Assembly: GCF_029892155.1 (NCBI RefSeq)
Contig: NZ_JARZAG010000035.1
Span: 1-64,000, forward strand
Source: Kitasatospora sp. GAS204B
Lineage (GTDB): Bacteria > Actinomycetota > Actinomycetes > Streptomycetales > Streptomycetaceae
Length of the DNA stretch: 64,000 bases
Direction: 5' to 3'
Shown: positions 1 through 7,490 of the stretch, piece by piece
How positions within the stretch are numbered: position 1 is the first letter of the stretch
How the letters are laid out: each line of letters starts with the position of its first letter
Program-made: the position numbers and the translations under genes
The notes under the pieces: generated by a model
The model's database searches: none
What the model saw: the letters and a program-made list of their open reading frames with translations, nothing else
Told to the model about the DNA's origin: nothing

Positions 1-721
1 TGTTGGCCGTGGTCACGATGACGCTACCGATGCAGTACAAGGCACCGAGCCGGACCACCGGCCCGTCGTGGAGCCGTTCCGACTCCCGCTCGGCCAGAGC
101 CGGTTGGGCCACCGGGCGATGGCGTCCGATCAGCAGCATGCACACCGCGGAGGCCAGGAAGGTCACCGCGTTGAAGAAGAACAGCGGTACCACCCCGGCG
201 AACTGGGCGACCAGCCCGCCGACCAACCCCGAGAGCACCATGCCGGCCTGGACCGCCACCTCGTAGCGAGAACTGAACGTCCCCAACCGCTCGGTGGCGA
301 TCCGCTCCTTCACCAGCGCCTGGCTGGCGGGCGTGAAGAGCGCCGCCAGACAGGCCAGCACGAAGCTGACGACGTAGGCCCCGATCCGGGCGGATCCATG
401 AGCCAGCAGCCACACCGGCAGCGTCAGCGCGGCCAGCGCACTGGCCACATCGGCCAGCAGGCACAGGGTCCGCCGGTCGAACCGATCCGCCACCCGCCCG
501 AACAACGCCGAGAGCACCACCTGCGGAAGCGCCGTCACGATGTACACCCAGCCCACCGACAGCGCCGTGCCGGTACTGCGGTAGATCAGCAACGAGGCGG
601 CGATCAGCTGGATGTTGTTGCCCAGATTGGTGACGAACGCGGCCGGCAGCAGCAGCCGTTCGGCCCGGCTCACCCGAGTGTGAGCGGCCGCGGCCTCCGG
701 TCGCAGGAAGATCGAGGTCAC
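1..721 (-). CDS. MFS transporter, partial (C-terminus off the left edge)
   Basis: About 240 N-terminal residues of a major facilitator protein are visible; the rest lies outside the window. The chain has successive hydrophobic segments and an early FGRVADRFDRR loop, which matches the MFS motif-A position between helices 2 and 3. The GTG start overlaps the stop of the MetRS-like gene as GTGA (718-721), so the two are translationally coupled. It would therefore be the last visible gene of the N-hydroxylase/cupin/MetRS-like unit. By family it is an inner-membrane, proton-driven efflux pump; export of the cluster product or self-protection is inference from position. The frame was read directly from the sequence. 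Confidence 0.85.
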   Translation of the reverse strand, partial: MTSIFLRPEAAAAHTRVSRAERLLLPAAFVTNLGNNIQLIAASLLIYRSTGTALSVGWVYIVTALPQVVLSALFGRVADRFDRRTLCLLADVASALAALTLPVWLLAHGSARIGAYVVSFVLACLAALFTPASQALVKERIATERLGTFSSRYEVAVQAGMVLSGLVGGLVAQFAGVVPLFFFNAVTFLASAVCMLLIGRHRPVAQPALAERESERLHDGPVVRLGALYCIGSVIVTTAN

Positions 722-2283
722 GGCAGCGGCGGCAGACGAAACGGCGCGATCTTGTCGACCGGGTCCAGGGCGAGCGACAGCTCCACCCCGGCCTCGGCGG
801 CCAGCCTCGCGGTGTCCACCAGGATCGGCGCCGCCCAGGCGAGCAGCGACCTCACGGCCAGCAGCAGGTCACCCAACTCCCCCTGCTCGCGGGAACGTTC
901 GTCGAGCGTGGCGATCCGCTCGGCGATCAGCTCGGCCGCCCGGGCCAGGCTGAACCCGGACAACGCGAAGCAGCCGCGCAGCTGTGCCGCGAACCGCTCC
1001 TCCTCCGCCCGGCCCGCCGCCGTGACCTGCTGCGGCCCGCTGCCGGCCGCGTCCGTCAGGCCTGCCAGCCTGGCTGCCAGCTCGTTCCACGGACCGGTCA
1101 GCCGGCGGGCGGTGACCTCGGCCAGGTCGGCCCGGTCGAAGTTGGTCCGCTCCCGCTCGGGCAAGGTCAGCGCCAGGTAGAACCGGGCGGCATCGCGCGG
1201 GGTGGTGGCCACCAGCTCGGAGCCGCGGATCAGGTGGTTGCGGCTGGTGGAGAACTTGGCGTGGTCCAGCTCGTAGAACTCGTTGACCACACTCGCGCTC
1301 GGCCGGATGTAGCGCTCGCCGTGCGCCAGCAGCAGGACCAGGTCGATCAGGCCCCAGTGGTAGACGTTGTCGAAACCATGGAAGTAGACCAGCTCGGCGC
1401 CGTTCGACGCCTTCCAGTACTCGTCGTACGGGAGCTGCCGGTCCCCGCCATTGGCCCACCAGGTGGCGTACATCGCCGCCGGCATCGCCTCCACCCACGG
1501 GTAGACGATCTGACCCGGGGCCGGCGCGAACGGCGCCGGGACACCCCAACCACCCGGAACCGTCACCGGGATGACCGGCAACGGGCCGGCCAGCAGGTCC
1601 CGGATCAGCTGGGCCGGATGCGGACGCCAGCGCGGCAGCACCTCGGCGAAGTGCGCCTCCAACTCGGCCCGGTACTCCTCCATCGGCAGCACCAGGACGG
1701 TCTCCTCCCGGAACGACACCGGGTCGTCCGGATCCAGCGCGTAGCGGGCGTCGAGCAACTCGTCGAAGTTGTTCGGGTGACCGCAGTCCTCGCACGCGCC
1801 ACCGCTGCTGCCGGCCCCACAGGACGGGCAACTGCCGGTCAGCAGACCGTCGTAGAGGTAGCGTCCGGCCCGCTCGGCGTACGGCAACCGCACCGTCAGC
1901 CTGCGCAGCCGGCCGGCCTCGTGCAACGCGGTGACGAACTCCGTCACCGCCTCCCGGTAGCGCGCGTCGACCGGCGGCAGCACCCGACCCTCAGGAGCGG
2001 TCGTCTCGATCCCCATCGCCGTCAGCGAACGCTCGATGGCGACGGTGGACTCCGCCGCCAGCCGGGCCGGCGTCGTGTCCTGGCGCAGGGCCGTGGCAAG
2101 GACGTAGGTCTGGCTGTCGTCGGTCGCCGTCGTGTACGTCACCGGCAGGCCGGTGGCCCGCAGGTACCGGGCGTACACGTCTGCGGCCAGGTACGGACCG
2201 GCCATGTGGCCCACGTGCAGGTCACCGTTGGGCGTCGGGGTGGCCGCGATCAGGATCCGCGGCCGCCGGTCGGAGTCGGTCAT
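718..2283 (-). CDS. Methionyl-tRNA-synthetase-like hydrazine synthetase subunit
   Basis: 521 aa, class I aminoacyl-tRNA synthetase fold. Visible motifs are HVGH at residues 23-26 (HIGH box), a zinc knuckle with CPSC at 152-155 and CEDC at 164-167, FHGFDNVYHW near 301-310, and KFSTSRN at 343-349 (KMSKS loop). This resembles the MetRS catalytic core. In s56-p1, triacsin and pyrazomycin-type pathways a MetRS-like domain fused to a cupin activates an amino acid with ATP and attaches it to N6-hydroxylysine, ending in an N-N bond. Here the cupin is the preceding gene, joined by an ATGA overlap (2280-2283), and the N-hydroxylase lies just upstream. A housekeeping MetRS is unlikely in this operon. 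The amino-acid partner (glycine, glutamate or other) cannot be read from the sequence. Confidence 0.86.
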   Translation of the reverse strand: MTDSDRRPRILIAATPTPNGDLHVGHMAGPYLAADVYARYLRATGLPVTYTTATDDSQTYVLATALRQDTTPARLAAESTVAIERSLTAMGIETTAPEGRVLPPVDARYREAVTEFVTALHEAGRLRRLTVRLPYAERAGRYLYDGLLTGSCPSCGAGSSGGACEDCGHPNNFDELLDARYALDPDDPVSFREETVLVLPMEEYRAELEAHFAEVLPRWRPHPAQLIRDLLAGPLPVIPVTVPGGWGVPAPFAPAPGQIVYPWVEAMPAAMYATWWANGGDRQLPYDEYWKASNGAELVYFHGFDNVYHWGLIDLVLLLAHGERYIRPSASVVNEFYELDHAKFSTSRNHLIRGSELVATTPRDAARFYLALTLPERERTNFDRADLAEVTARRLTGPWNELAARLAGLTDAAGSGPQQVTAAGRAEEERFAAQLRGCFALSGFSLARAAELIAERIATLDERSREQGELGDLLLAVRSLLAWAAPILVDTARLAAEAGVELSLALDPVDKIAPFRLPPLP

Positions 2284-2687
2284 GCCCCGGCACCCTCAGC
2301 CGGCCCGGTCCCCGCGTGCGGGCCCGCCTGATGACGGGTCAGGAAGCCGCCCGCCAGGTCGGCGTCCCACCAGATCGCGTAGAACTCGAAGTCGGTGTCC
2401 GAGCCGTTGACCACCTGGTGCACGGTCTGCGGCTCGAAGTGGATGACGTCACCCGCGACGAACGGCACCTTCCTGCCCTCGGTGCGGATCTCCGCGGCGC
2501 CGGACAGCGCGATCCAGATCTCGTACTCGTGGTGCCCGTGCTCGCCCGACTCGTTCCCGGGTGCGACCACGCACCAGGAGCCCTCGAACGGGGCGTTCAG
2601 CAGCGGCCAGGGCACCAGCCGCTGGGCGCGCAGTTGGTTGTCGAGCTTCAGGCCTGCCCGGTCCAGCGAACGGACTTCATGCGCCAT
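2280..2687 (-). CDS. Cupin subunit of a split hydrazine synthetase
   Basis: 135 aa single-domain cupin. The metal motif is visible: H50, H52, E56 in GEHGHHEYE, then H90 in FEPQTVHQV, giving the usual three His plus one Glu. The ATG is chosen because GAGGAGG sits just upstream; an upstream extension of the frame has no cupin character. In characterised hydrazine synthetases this domain is fused to the N-terminus of the MetRS-like domain and catalyses the rearrangement of the aminoacyl-O-ester of N6-hydroxylysine to the hydrazine. Here it is a free-standing protein whose gene immediately precedes the MetRS-like gene with a 4-bp overlap, the same order as the fusion. Function is inferred from context. 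Confidence 0.86.
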   Translation of the reverse strand: MAHEVRSLDRAGLKLDNQLRAQRLVPWPLLNAPFEGSWCVVAPGNESGEHGHHEYEIWIALSGAAEIRTEGRKVPFVAGDVIHFEPQTVHQVVNGSDTDFEFYAIWWDADLAGGFLTRHQAGPHAGTGPAEGAGA

Positions 2688-2735
2688 GCTGATCCTCCTC
2701 GAAGCGTGCTGGTGGAGAGTGTGAACCGCCGTGAG

Positions 2736-2750
2736 CTGACGGTTCGTCAG
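2736..2750. terminator. Short palindrome after the N-hydroxylase gene
   Basis: CTGACGGTTCGTCAG is a perfect 6-bp stem with a 3-nt loop, 17 bp past the N-hydroxylase stop and before the cupin ribosome site. It is one of seven related palindromes at gene ends in this window. No T-run follows, so it may slow or partly end transcription between the two genes. Confidence 0.4.
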
Positions 2751-2767
2751 ACCGTGTCGGGTGGAGG

Positions 2768-4075
2768 TCAGGCGACGTCGGCCAGCAGACGGGTCTGCCG
2801 GCCGTCCTGCCCGCGGTGCAGCAGCAGATCGGAGACGATCTCGCTGGAGCGGCCGGCCAGCACGCTGAGCAACGAGTCCGAAATGCCGTGGGTGGCCTCG
2901 TTCACGCCCTGCAGGTAGCACGAGGCACCGTCGGTGACCTGCGGAACATCCAGCCGGTAATGGCGGTCGACGGTGATCTCGGCAAGGCCGAGTTCGTCGG
3001 CCAACTCCTGGACGAGCCTCGGCATCGCCCCCTCGAATCCGGTGCCGAGCAGCACCAGGTCACAGCGCGATTCGCTGATCTTCCCGGTCTTCCGATCGCG
3101 CATCGACAGGACGATCTCCGAACCCTCCATGCGGGTCGCGGTGATCTCGGTCATCGTCACGATCTTCAGCCGCTCGGCTCCGCCCAGGCGCTCCAGATAC
3201 CGCTGACGGTAGAGCGTGTCCAGCATGGCCGGCGCAAGTCCCGCGTAATTGCTCAGATGCATCTCCCGGAGCAGCTGCTCGCGGGCCTCCGGGGGCGCCG
3301 AATGGAACTCGTCGATGAACGAGGTGTAGTAGATCTCGTTGGTGAACTTGCTCGACTCGTAGTTCTTCAACCCGATCGAGCGCATCACCAGCGTGGTCTC
3401 CGCCCCCGGGAATCCCTGGTGCACCGCCCAGAGCAACTCGGCGGCGCTCTGCGCCCCGCCGATCACGGTGATCCGCTTCAGCCCCGCCGGGTCCAGGCCG
3501 GCGATCCGCGCGGAGTACTCCGCGCTGTGGATGACCCGCTCGGGCGGCAGCCCGGCGAACTCGGCGGGGATCCGGGCGTCCCGCCCGGCGCCGATCACCA
3601 GGTCCCGGGCGGCCACCTCGGAGCCGTCGGAGAAGCGGGCCAGCCAGCCCGTCACCTTTCCGCCGGCACCGCGCCTCGGGACGATGCCCTCGCACCTCCT
3701 GCCGTAGGCGACCCGCACCTCGCTCAGCTCGTCGGCCACCCACTGCAGGTACCCGGAGATCTCCTGGCGGTACGGCGTGAAGGTACCGAGGTTGATGAAC
3801 TCGTCGAGCCGGCCGACCGAGTGCAGGTAGTTGATGAACGAGAACTTGCTACGCGGATTCCGCAGCGTCACCAGGTCCTTGAGAAAGGAGACCTGACTCT
3901 GCGTCCAGGGCAGCAGCATGCCGCGCTGCCAGACCACGGAATCATGCTGCTCCACCAGGAGGGTGTTTCCGGCCACCTCGCCGGGCGCCAATTCCTCCAG
4001 AGCGATGGCCAGCGCGAGATTCGCCGGGCCGGCCCCGATGGCGAGCAGTTCGACTTCCTGTCCGTCCAATGCCAT
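2768..4075 (-). CDS. Lysine/ornithine N-hydroxylase (flavin N-monooxygenase)
   Basis: 435 aa, matching the usual length of the SidA/IucD/PvdA family. The N-terminal FAD motif is GAGPANL at 14-20, a central NADPH motif reads GGAQSAAEL, a late LLGTGF motif fits the family, and the C-terminal signature is NEATHGISDSLLSVLAGR. The expected reaction is NADPH- and FAD-dependent N6-hydroxylation of lysine (or N5 of ornithine) in the cytoplasm. With the cupin and MetRS-like genes downstream, N6-hydroxylysine as hydrazine precursor is the best guess. A siderophore role is less likely because no NIS or NRPS gene is nearby. The GGGG run touches the ATG, so the ribosome site is poorly spaced and the start is slightly uncertain. 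Confidence 0.9.
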   Translation of the reverse strand: MALDGQEVELLAIGAGPANLALAIALEELAPGEVAGNTLLVEQHDSVVWQRGMLLPWTQSQVSFLKDLVTLRNPRSKFSFINYLHSVGRLDEFINLGTFTPYRQEISGYLQWVADELSEVRVAYGRRCEGIVPRRGAGGKVTGWLARFSDGSEVAARDLVIGAGRDARIPAEFAGLPPERVIHSAEYSARIAGLDPAGLKRITVIGGAQSAAELLWAVHQGFPGAETTLVMRSIGLKNYESSKFTNEIYYTSFIDEFHSAPPEAREQLLREMHLSNYAGLAPAMLDTLYRQRYLERLGGAERLKIVTMTEITATRMEGSEIVLSMRDRKTGKISESRCDLVLLGTGFEGAMPRLVQELADELGLAEITVDRHYRLDVPQVTDGASCYLQGVNEATHGISDSLLSVLAGRSSEIVSDLLLHRGQDGRQTRLLADVA

Positions 4076-4320
4076 CCCCTATCAGTGAACACAGGAACTC
4101 TGAAACTCTGGAAAATCACGATCTCTGGAGCTCGAGAAGACTGGAGCTCAGCAGGCTGGAAATCAAGAACTCGGGAACCGGGAGTCCGGCTGTCCAGGAG
4201 TTCGGGAACTGGAGAGTCCGGGGCTCGGGAATCCGGGAACGTGGGGGTCCGGGAGTCCGGGAGCTCGGCGGCTCGGGAATGAATCCGATGCTGCCAGCCG
4301 GCTATTCTCCCGGCAAGCGT
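4076..4320. repeat. Intergenic degenerate short tandem repeats
   Basis: No gene is seen here. Most of the interval, roughly 4090-4285, is built from imperfect ~10-bp units such as GGGAGTCCGG, CGGGAACTGG and GGGAATCCGG, with strong purine bias on the plus strand. It separates the FAD oxidase stop from the N-hydroxylase start and must contain any promoter of the N-hydroxylase gene. Confidence 0.6.
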
Positions 4321-5382
4321 TCAACTGCCCATTTCGGTGAGAATTTCACCGGAGATCAGCGCGGCGGCGGCCGAACGGCCCGCCCCGAGCGCGTACTTGG
4401 CCGCGCCACCGGTCCCGCCGGTGAACGTGAGCACCGGCGAGCCCGGCAGGCAGGCGCGCAACCGCAGCCCGCCGGACGGTGCGTAGCAGTCGGCGGCGGC
4501 CACCGTGACGGCGTCCGGCCCTGGCCAGGAGTCCAGGCCCAGCCGCGCCTCGGCGCACCCGGCGACCCGCTGGGCCAGCTCGGTGTCGGTCCGCAGCGCC
4601 GCCGGATCGACCCCCCAGCGGTCGGTGGGCAGGCCCAACAGGAAGCGGCCCGGGCCGGCCGGGCGTCCGTAGAGACCGGAGGTCTCGTCGACGAAGGCAC
4701 CCAGGCCGGGCGGCGCACCCCGGCCCAGCGTGTACTGGATCTGTTTGACTCTCAACCCCCCGCCCGGAAAGCCCCAGGCGGCGAGCAGTGCCGGCGTCCA
4801 GGGCCCGGTGGCGAGCACCACCGTGTCGCAGTCGAGTCCGGTGCCGGCGGCCGTCCGCACGGTGCCCTCGGGCAGCACCCGGACCACCGGCTCGGGGCGG
4901 AGCACCGCGCCCGCGCGGACCGCCTGCTCCAGCAGGGCGTCCCGCAGTGCCGCCGGGGAGAGGTAGCCCGCCTGCTGTTCGACCACCGCGACGGCGCCGG
5001 GCGGGAGTCCCAGGAAGGCCTTCAGGTCGGGGAGTTCGCGCAGTTCGGCGGAGCCCGGCAGCAGCTCGTCGAGCAGCCGCAGCACGGCGGTGACCGCCGA
5101 CCGGTCGGTGTCCGGCGGGAGGACCATGGTGGAGTCGAGCTCGCGGTAGCCGGCCCAGCCCCGCAGCAGGGGCGAGCCCCGCAGTTCGGCCAGGCTCTCG
5201 GCGGCCGCGCGGGCCGCCGCCGGGTCGGTCTCGAAGCCGCGCAGCAACCCGCCGGAGGCCTGGGTGGCATCCGCCGAGCGGCCCTGCTCACTGATGAATA
5301 CCGTTGGTGTCAGGCCGAGTTCGGTGAGTCGCCAGGCGAGCACGGCGCCGGCCAGGCCGCCGCCGACGATGGCGGTTCTCAC
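4321..5382 (-). CDS. FAD-dependent amino-acid-oxidase-like enzyme
   Basis: 353 aa DAO/GlyOx-type flavoprotein. The Rossmann FAD motif VGGGLAG is at residues 6-12, DTVVLATGPW lies in the second half, and a C-terminal FTGGTGGAAKYALGAGRSAA helix matches the family's FAD-binding tail. The GTG start overlaps the VOC stop (5379-5382). In s56-p1 a related enzyme (Spb39) oxidatively cleaves the lysine-glycine hydrazine adduct, freeing hydrazinoacetic acid and 2-aminoadipate semialdehyde; the same job fits here. That assignment comes from cluster context. The protein alone only supports an FAD oxidase acting on an amine or amino acid. Confidence 0.82.
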   Translation of the reverse strand: MRTAIVGGGLAGAVLAWRLTELGLTPTVFISEQGRSADATQASGGLLRGFETDPAAARAAAESLAELRGSPLLRGWAGYRELDSTMVLPPDTDRSAVTAVLRLLDELLPGSAELRELPDLKAFLGLPPGAVAVVEQQAGYLSPAALRDALLEQAVRAGAVLRPEPVVRVLPEGTVRTAAGTGLDCDTVVLATGPWTPALLAAWGFPGGGLRVKQIQYTLGRGAPPGLGAFVDETSGLYGRPAGPGRFLLGLPTDRWGVDPAALRTDTELAQRVAGCAEARLGLDSWPGPDAVTVAAADCYAPSGGLRLRACLPGSPVLTFTGGTGGAAKYALGAGRSAAAALISGEILTEMGS

Positions 5383-5852
5383 GGCGCGCCGGCCGCGGTG
5401 CCGAGGTGGGCGTCGGCGGGCGTCCCAGTGGGGCCCGCATCGGTGCGCCGGTACTCGACCAGCTCGATCAGCAGCCCCGCCGGGCGCTTGGCGTAGACGA
5501 AGGCCACCCACATGCCGGGACGCGCCCCCGGCTGCGGCTCGCTGTCCAGCGCGACCAGGCCGAGCCCGCGCAGCCGCGCCAACTCCGCTGCCACATCGTC
5601 CACTTCGAAGGCGATGTGGTAGAGGCCCGGTCCGTGTTCGGCCAGCCGGCGACTGACCGCCGCCTCGTCGTTCAACGGCGCGACCAGTTCGATGGCGCCG
5701 CCGCCCTTCTCGGCCTGCCAGAACTCACAACTGACGCCGTACGTCTCGGCGTTCCCGCGATCCCCGGCGGCCAGGCCCAGGGTGGCCAACAGGTCGCCCA
5801 CACCCTGGGGGTCGCCGGTCGCCACGCCCACGTGGTCAAGTCTGATGATCAC
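5379..5852 (-). CDS. VOC-superfamily protein, methylmalonyl-CoA-epimerase-like
   Basis: 157 aa. The sequence has the two betaalphabetabetabeta halves of the vicinal-oxygen-chelate fold. Likely metal ligands are His in RLDHVGVA, Glu in GAIELVAP, His in GLYHIAFEVDD and Glu in LLIELVEY, the same pattern as methylmalonyl-CoA epimerase. The GTG start at 5852 is preceded by GGGGAG and begins exactly where homology starts; the longer frame to 6086 is not supported. It is first in a coupled pair with the FAD oxidase. Isomerase, lyase or binding protein are all possible; the role in the cluster is unknown. Confidence 0.8.
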   Translation of the reverse strand: MIIRLDHVGVATGDPQGVGDLLATLGLAAGDRGNAETYGVSCEFWQAEKGGGAIELVAPLNDEAAVSRRLAEHGPGLYHIAFEVDDVAAELARLRGLGLVALDSEPQPGARPGMWVAFVYAKRPAGLLIELVEYRRTDAGPTGTPADAHLGTAAGAP

Positions 5853-5876
5853 GATCTCCCCTCTCCGATCTGCCGT

Positions 5877-5908
5877 GCGCGCATGCGTGGCTGCGCGCAT
5901 GCGTGACT
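5877..5908. promoter_or_regulatory. Tandem 16-bp repeat upstream of the VOC/oxidase pair
   Basis: Two adjacent copies of GCGCGCATGCGTGNCT lie 25-56 bp upstream of the VOC GTG start. Each contains the palindrome CGCATGCG. The spacing of one and a half helical turns suits a dimeric regulator, so this is a candidate operator for the VOC-oxidase transcript. No regulator gene is in this part of the window. Confidence 0.4.
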
Positions 5909-6050
5909 GCTTTGGAACGTCGCGGAGTTCACACTTCAGCTCGCCGGCCGCCGCCACCCGCGGTCCGGCCCTGGCGTTCAACTGCACACTCTCACCGGTC
6001 GAACGCCGGCAGAACTCGCTGCCCGGCGCGCTCGACCGGTTGAGGTTGGC

Positions 6051-6087
6051 GGTGCGGGCCGGCCGTCCGTGACGACCGGCCCGCACC
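6051..6087. terminator. 12-bp-stem terminator after the MFS gene
   Basis: GGTGCGGGCCGG at 6051-6062 pairs perfectly with CCGGCCCGCACC at 6076-6087 around a 13-nt loop. It starts 4 bp past the MFS stop and should separate the ATP-grasp/MFS transcript from the VOC promoter. The rest of 5853-6091 holds no gene. Confidence 0.7.
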
Positions 6088-6091
6088 GGGC

Positions 6092-7423
6092 TCAGACGGA
6101 CTCGGTGACCGGCTCCGGCTCCGGACTCCCGTCCTTGGCACCCTTGTCGGCGCCCGGGAAGGCGAACAACCCGAGCACGCAGGCCACGGCGGCGAGCAGG
6201 CCGAGCGTCGGCCAGACCGCCCGGCCCAGGCCCAGGAAGAGCTCGCCGCCGATGACCGGGCCGATCGCGGTGCCGAGGTTGAAGGTGAACTGGAAGCTGC
6301 TGATGTACACCGGCTTGAGGCGGGCCGGCCCTGCGATGGCCGGGAAGGAGAAGACCGCCGGGCCGCCCATGATCTCGGCGGCGCTCCAGATGAAGGTGCC
6401 GATCAGGATGACCGCCCCGCCCAGCGGGAAGCCGTAGAACATCTCACCGAGGCCGACCAGCGCCCAGGAGAGCACGACGCTCAGCCGCAGCGGCCACTTC
6501 TGGGTGAACTTGGTCAGCGGCAGCTCGAAGACGATGACCATGAAGCCGTTGAGCGCCACGGCCAGCGTGTACCAGAGCACGTTCACGTGCTCCTTGGCGA
6601 CGTCCAGCGGCAGCGTGCTGGTGTACTGCACGTAGACGATCGTGTTGAACAGCATGCCGATCAGGAAGAACAGGTACCGGCGGTCCCGCAGCACCGCGCG
6701 GTAGCCGCTCTCCCCGGGCTCAGCGGACTCCGCGGCGGGCTGCTCGACGACGGGCTCCGCCGCCGGCTCGGTGGTGTCGGCCTTGGCCGACGCGGCGACG
6801 TCGGCCTCGTCGTGCTTCGCGGGGATCAGGAAGAAGGCGATCAGCGCGTAGACCACCGCGACCAGCGCCTCGCCCCAGAAGAGCACGGTGTAGCTCTTGT
6901 GGCGCAGGTTGAACAGGGCGTACCCGAGCAGCGGCGAGGCCATCGTGCCCAGGTTCAGACCCCAGCGGTAGATCGCGAAAATCATCACCTGCCGGGTGTC
7001 CGGGGTGAGTTCGGAGAGCAGCGAGGCCGAGGCCGGCCGGTACATCAGGCCGAGCAGGCCCACCAGGAAGACGGCGAGCACCTTCGCCGGGTAGCTCGGC
7101 ACGTACACGATGGTGGTCAGCAACAGCGCCGAGCTGGCCATGCTCAGCACGGTGGCGTTGCGCGCGCCGAGCCTGCTGGCGAGCGCACCGCCGATCAGTA
7201 CGCCCACCATGCCGCCGGCGCCGTAGGCCCCCAGGGCCAGCGAGGCCTCGGCGGTCGAGTAGCCCTTCGCGATCAGGTAGAGCACGAGGAAGATGGTGAG
7301 GAAGGCGCCGAGGCGGTTGACGATGACACCGGCCAGGATCGCCTTGACCGCGAGGTGCGATTCCTTGAACGTGACCCAGGCCCCCGGGCCTTGGGAGGAG
7401 GGCTGCTGCTCGTTCTCGGTCAT
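6092..7423 (-). CDS. MFS transporter
   Basis: 443 aa with about 12 hydrophobic segments in two halves. They are split by an acidic/Ala-rich cytoplasmic loop near residues 208-240 with alternating Glu, Ala and Pro. The loop after helix 2 reads GGALASRLGARN, matching motif A. A long conserved helix with MYRPASASLLSELTP resembles peptide- or drug-export MFS proteins. The gene lies 67 bp downstream of the ATP-grasp gene in the same direction and ends in a strong hairpin, so the two are probably one transcript. With the partial MFS at the left edge it gives the cluster two pumps. Substrate is inferred, not shown. Confidence 0.86.
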   Translation of the reverse strand: MTENEQQPSSQGPGAWVTFKESHLAVKAILAGVIVNRLGAFLTIFLVLYLIAKGYSTAEASLALGAYGAGGMVGVLIGGALASRLGARNATVLSMASSALLLTTIVYVPSYPAKVLAVFLVGLLGLMYRPASASLLSELTPDTRQVMIFAIYRWGLNLGTMASPLLGYALFNLRHKSYTVLFWGEALVAVVYALIAFFLIPAKHDEADVAASAKADTTEPAAEPVVEQPAAESAEPGESGYRAVLRDRRYLFFLIGMLFNTIVYVQYTSTLPLDVAKEHVNVLWYTLAVALNGFMVIVFELPLTKFTQKWPLRLSVVLSWALVGLGEMFYGFPLGGAVILIGTFIWSAAEIMGGPAVFSFPAIAGPARLKPVYISSFQFTFNLGTAIGPVIGGELFLGLGRAVWPTLGLLAAVACVLGLFAFPGADKGAKDGSPEPEPVTESV

Positions 7424-7490
7424 TTGCTATGGCTGTCTTTCAGTCGGATGGCAGACGTCGGTCGGACGGCATACGGCGGGACGGAGTTGT

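Noticed and set aside
718-2283. Housekeeping methionyl-tRNA synthetase
   Set aside because: It is translationally coupled to a cupin and an MFS gene and lies next to an N-hydroxylase and a FAD oxidase, matching hydrazine pathways and not translation.
2768-4075. Siderophore hydroxylase
   Set aside because: No NIS synthetase, NRPS, acyltransferase or ferric transporter gene is nearby, and the cupin/MetRS-like pair explains the hydroxylated amine better.
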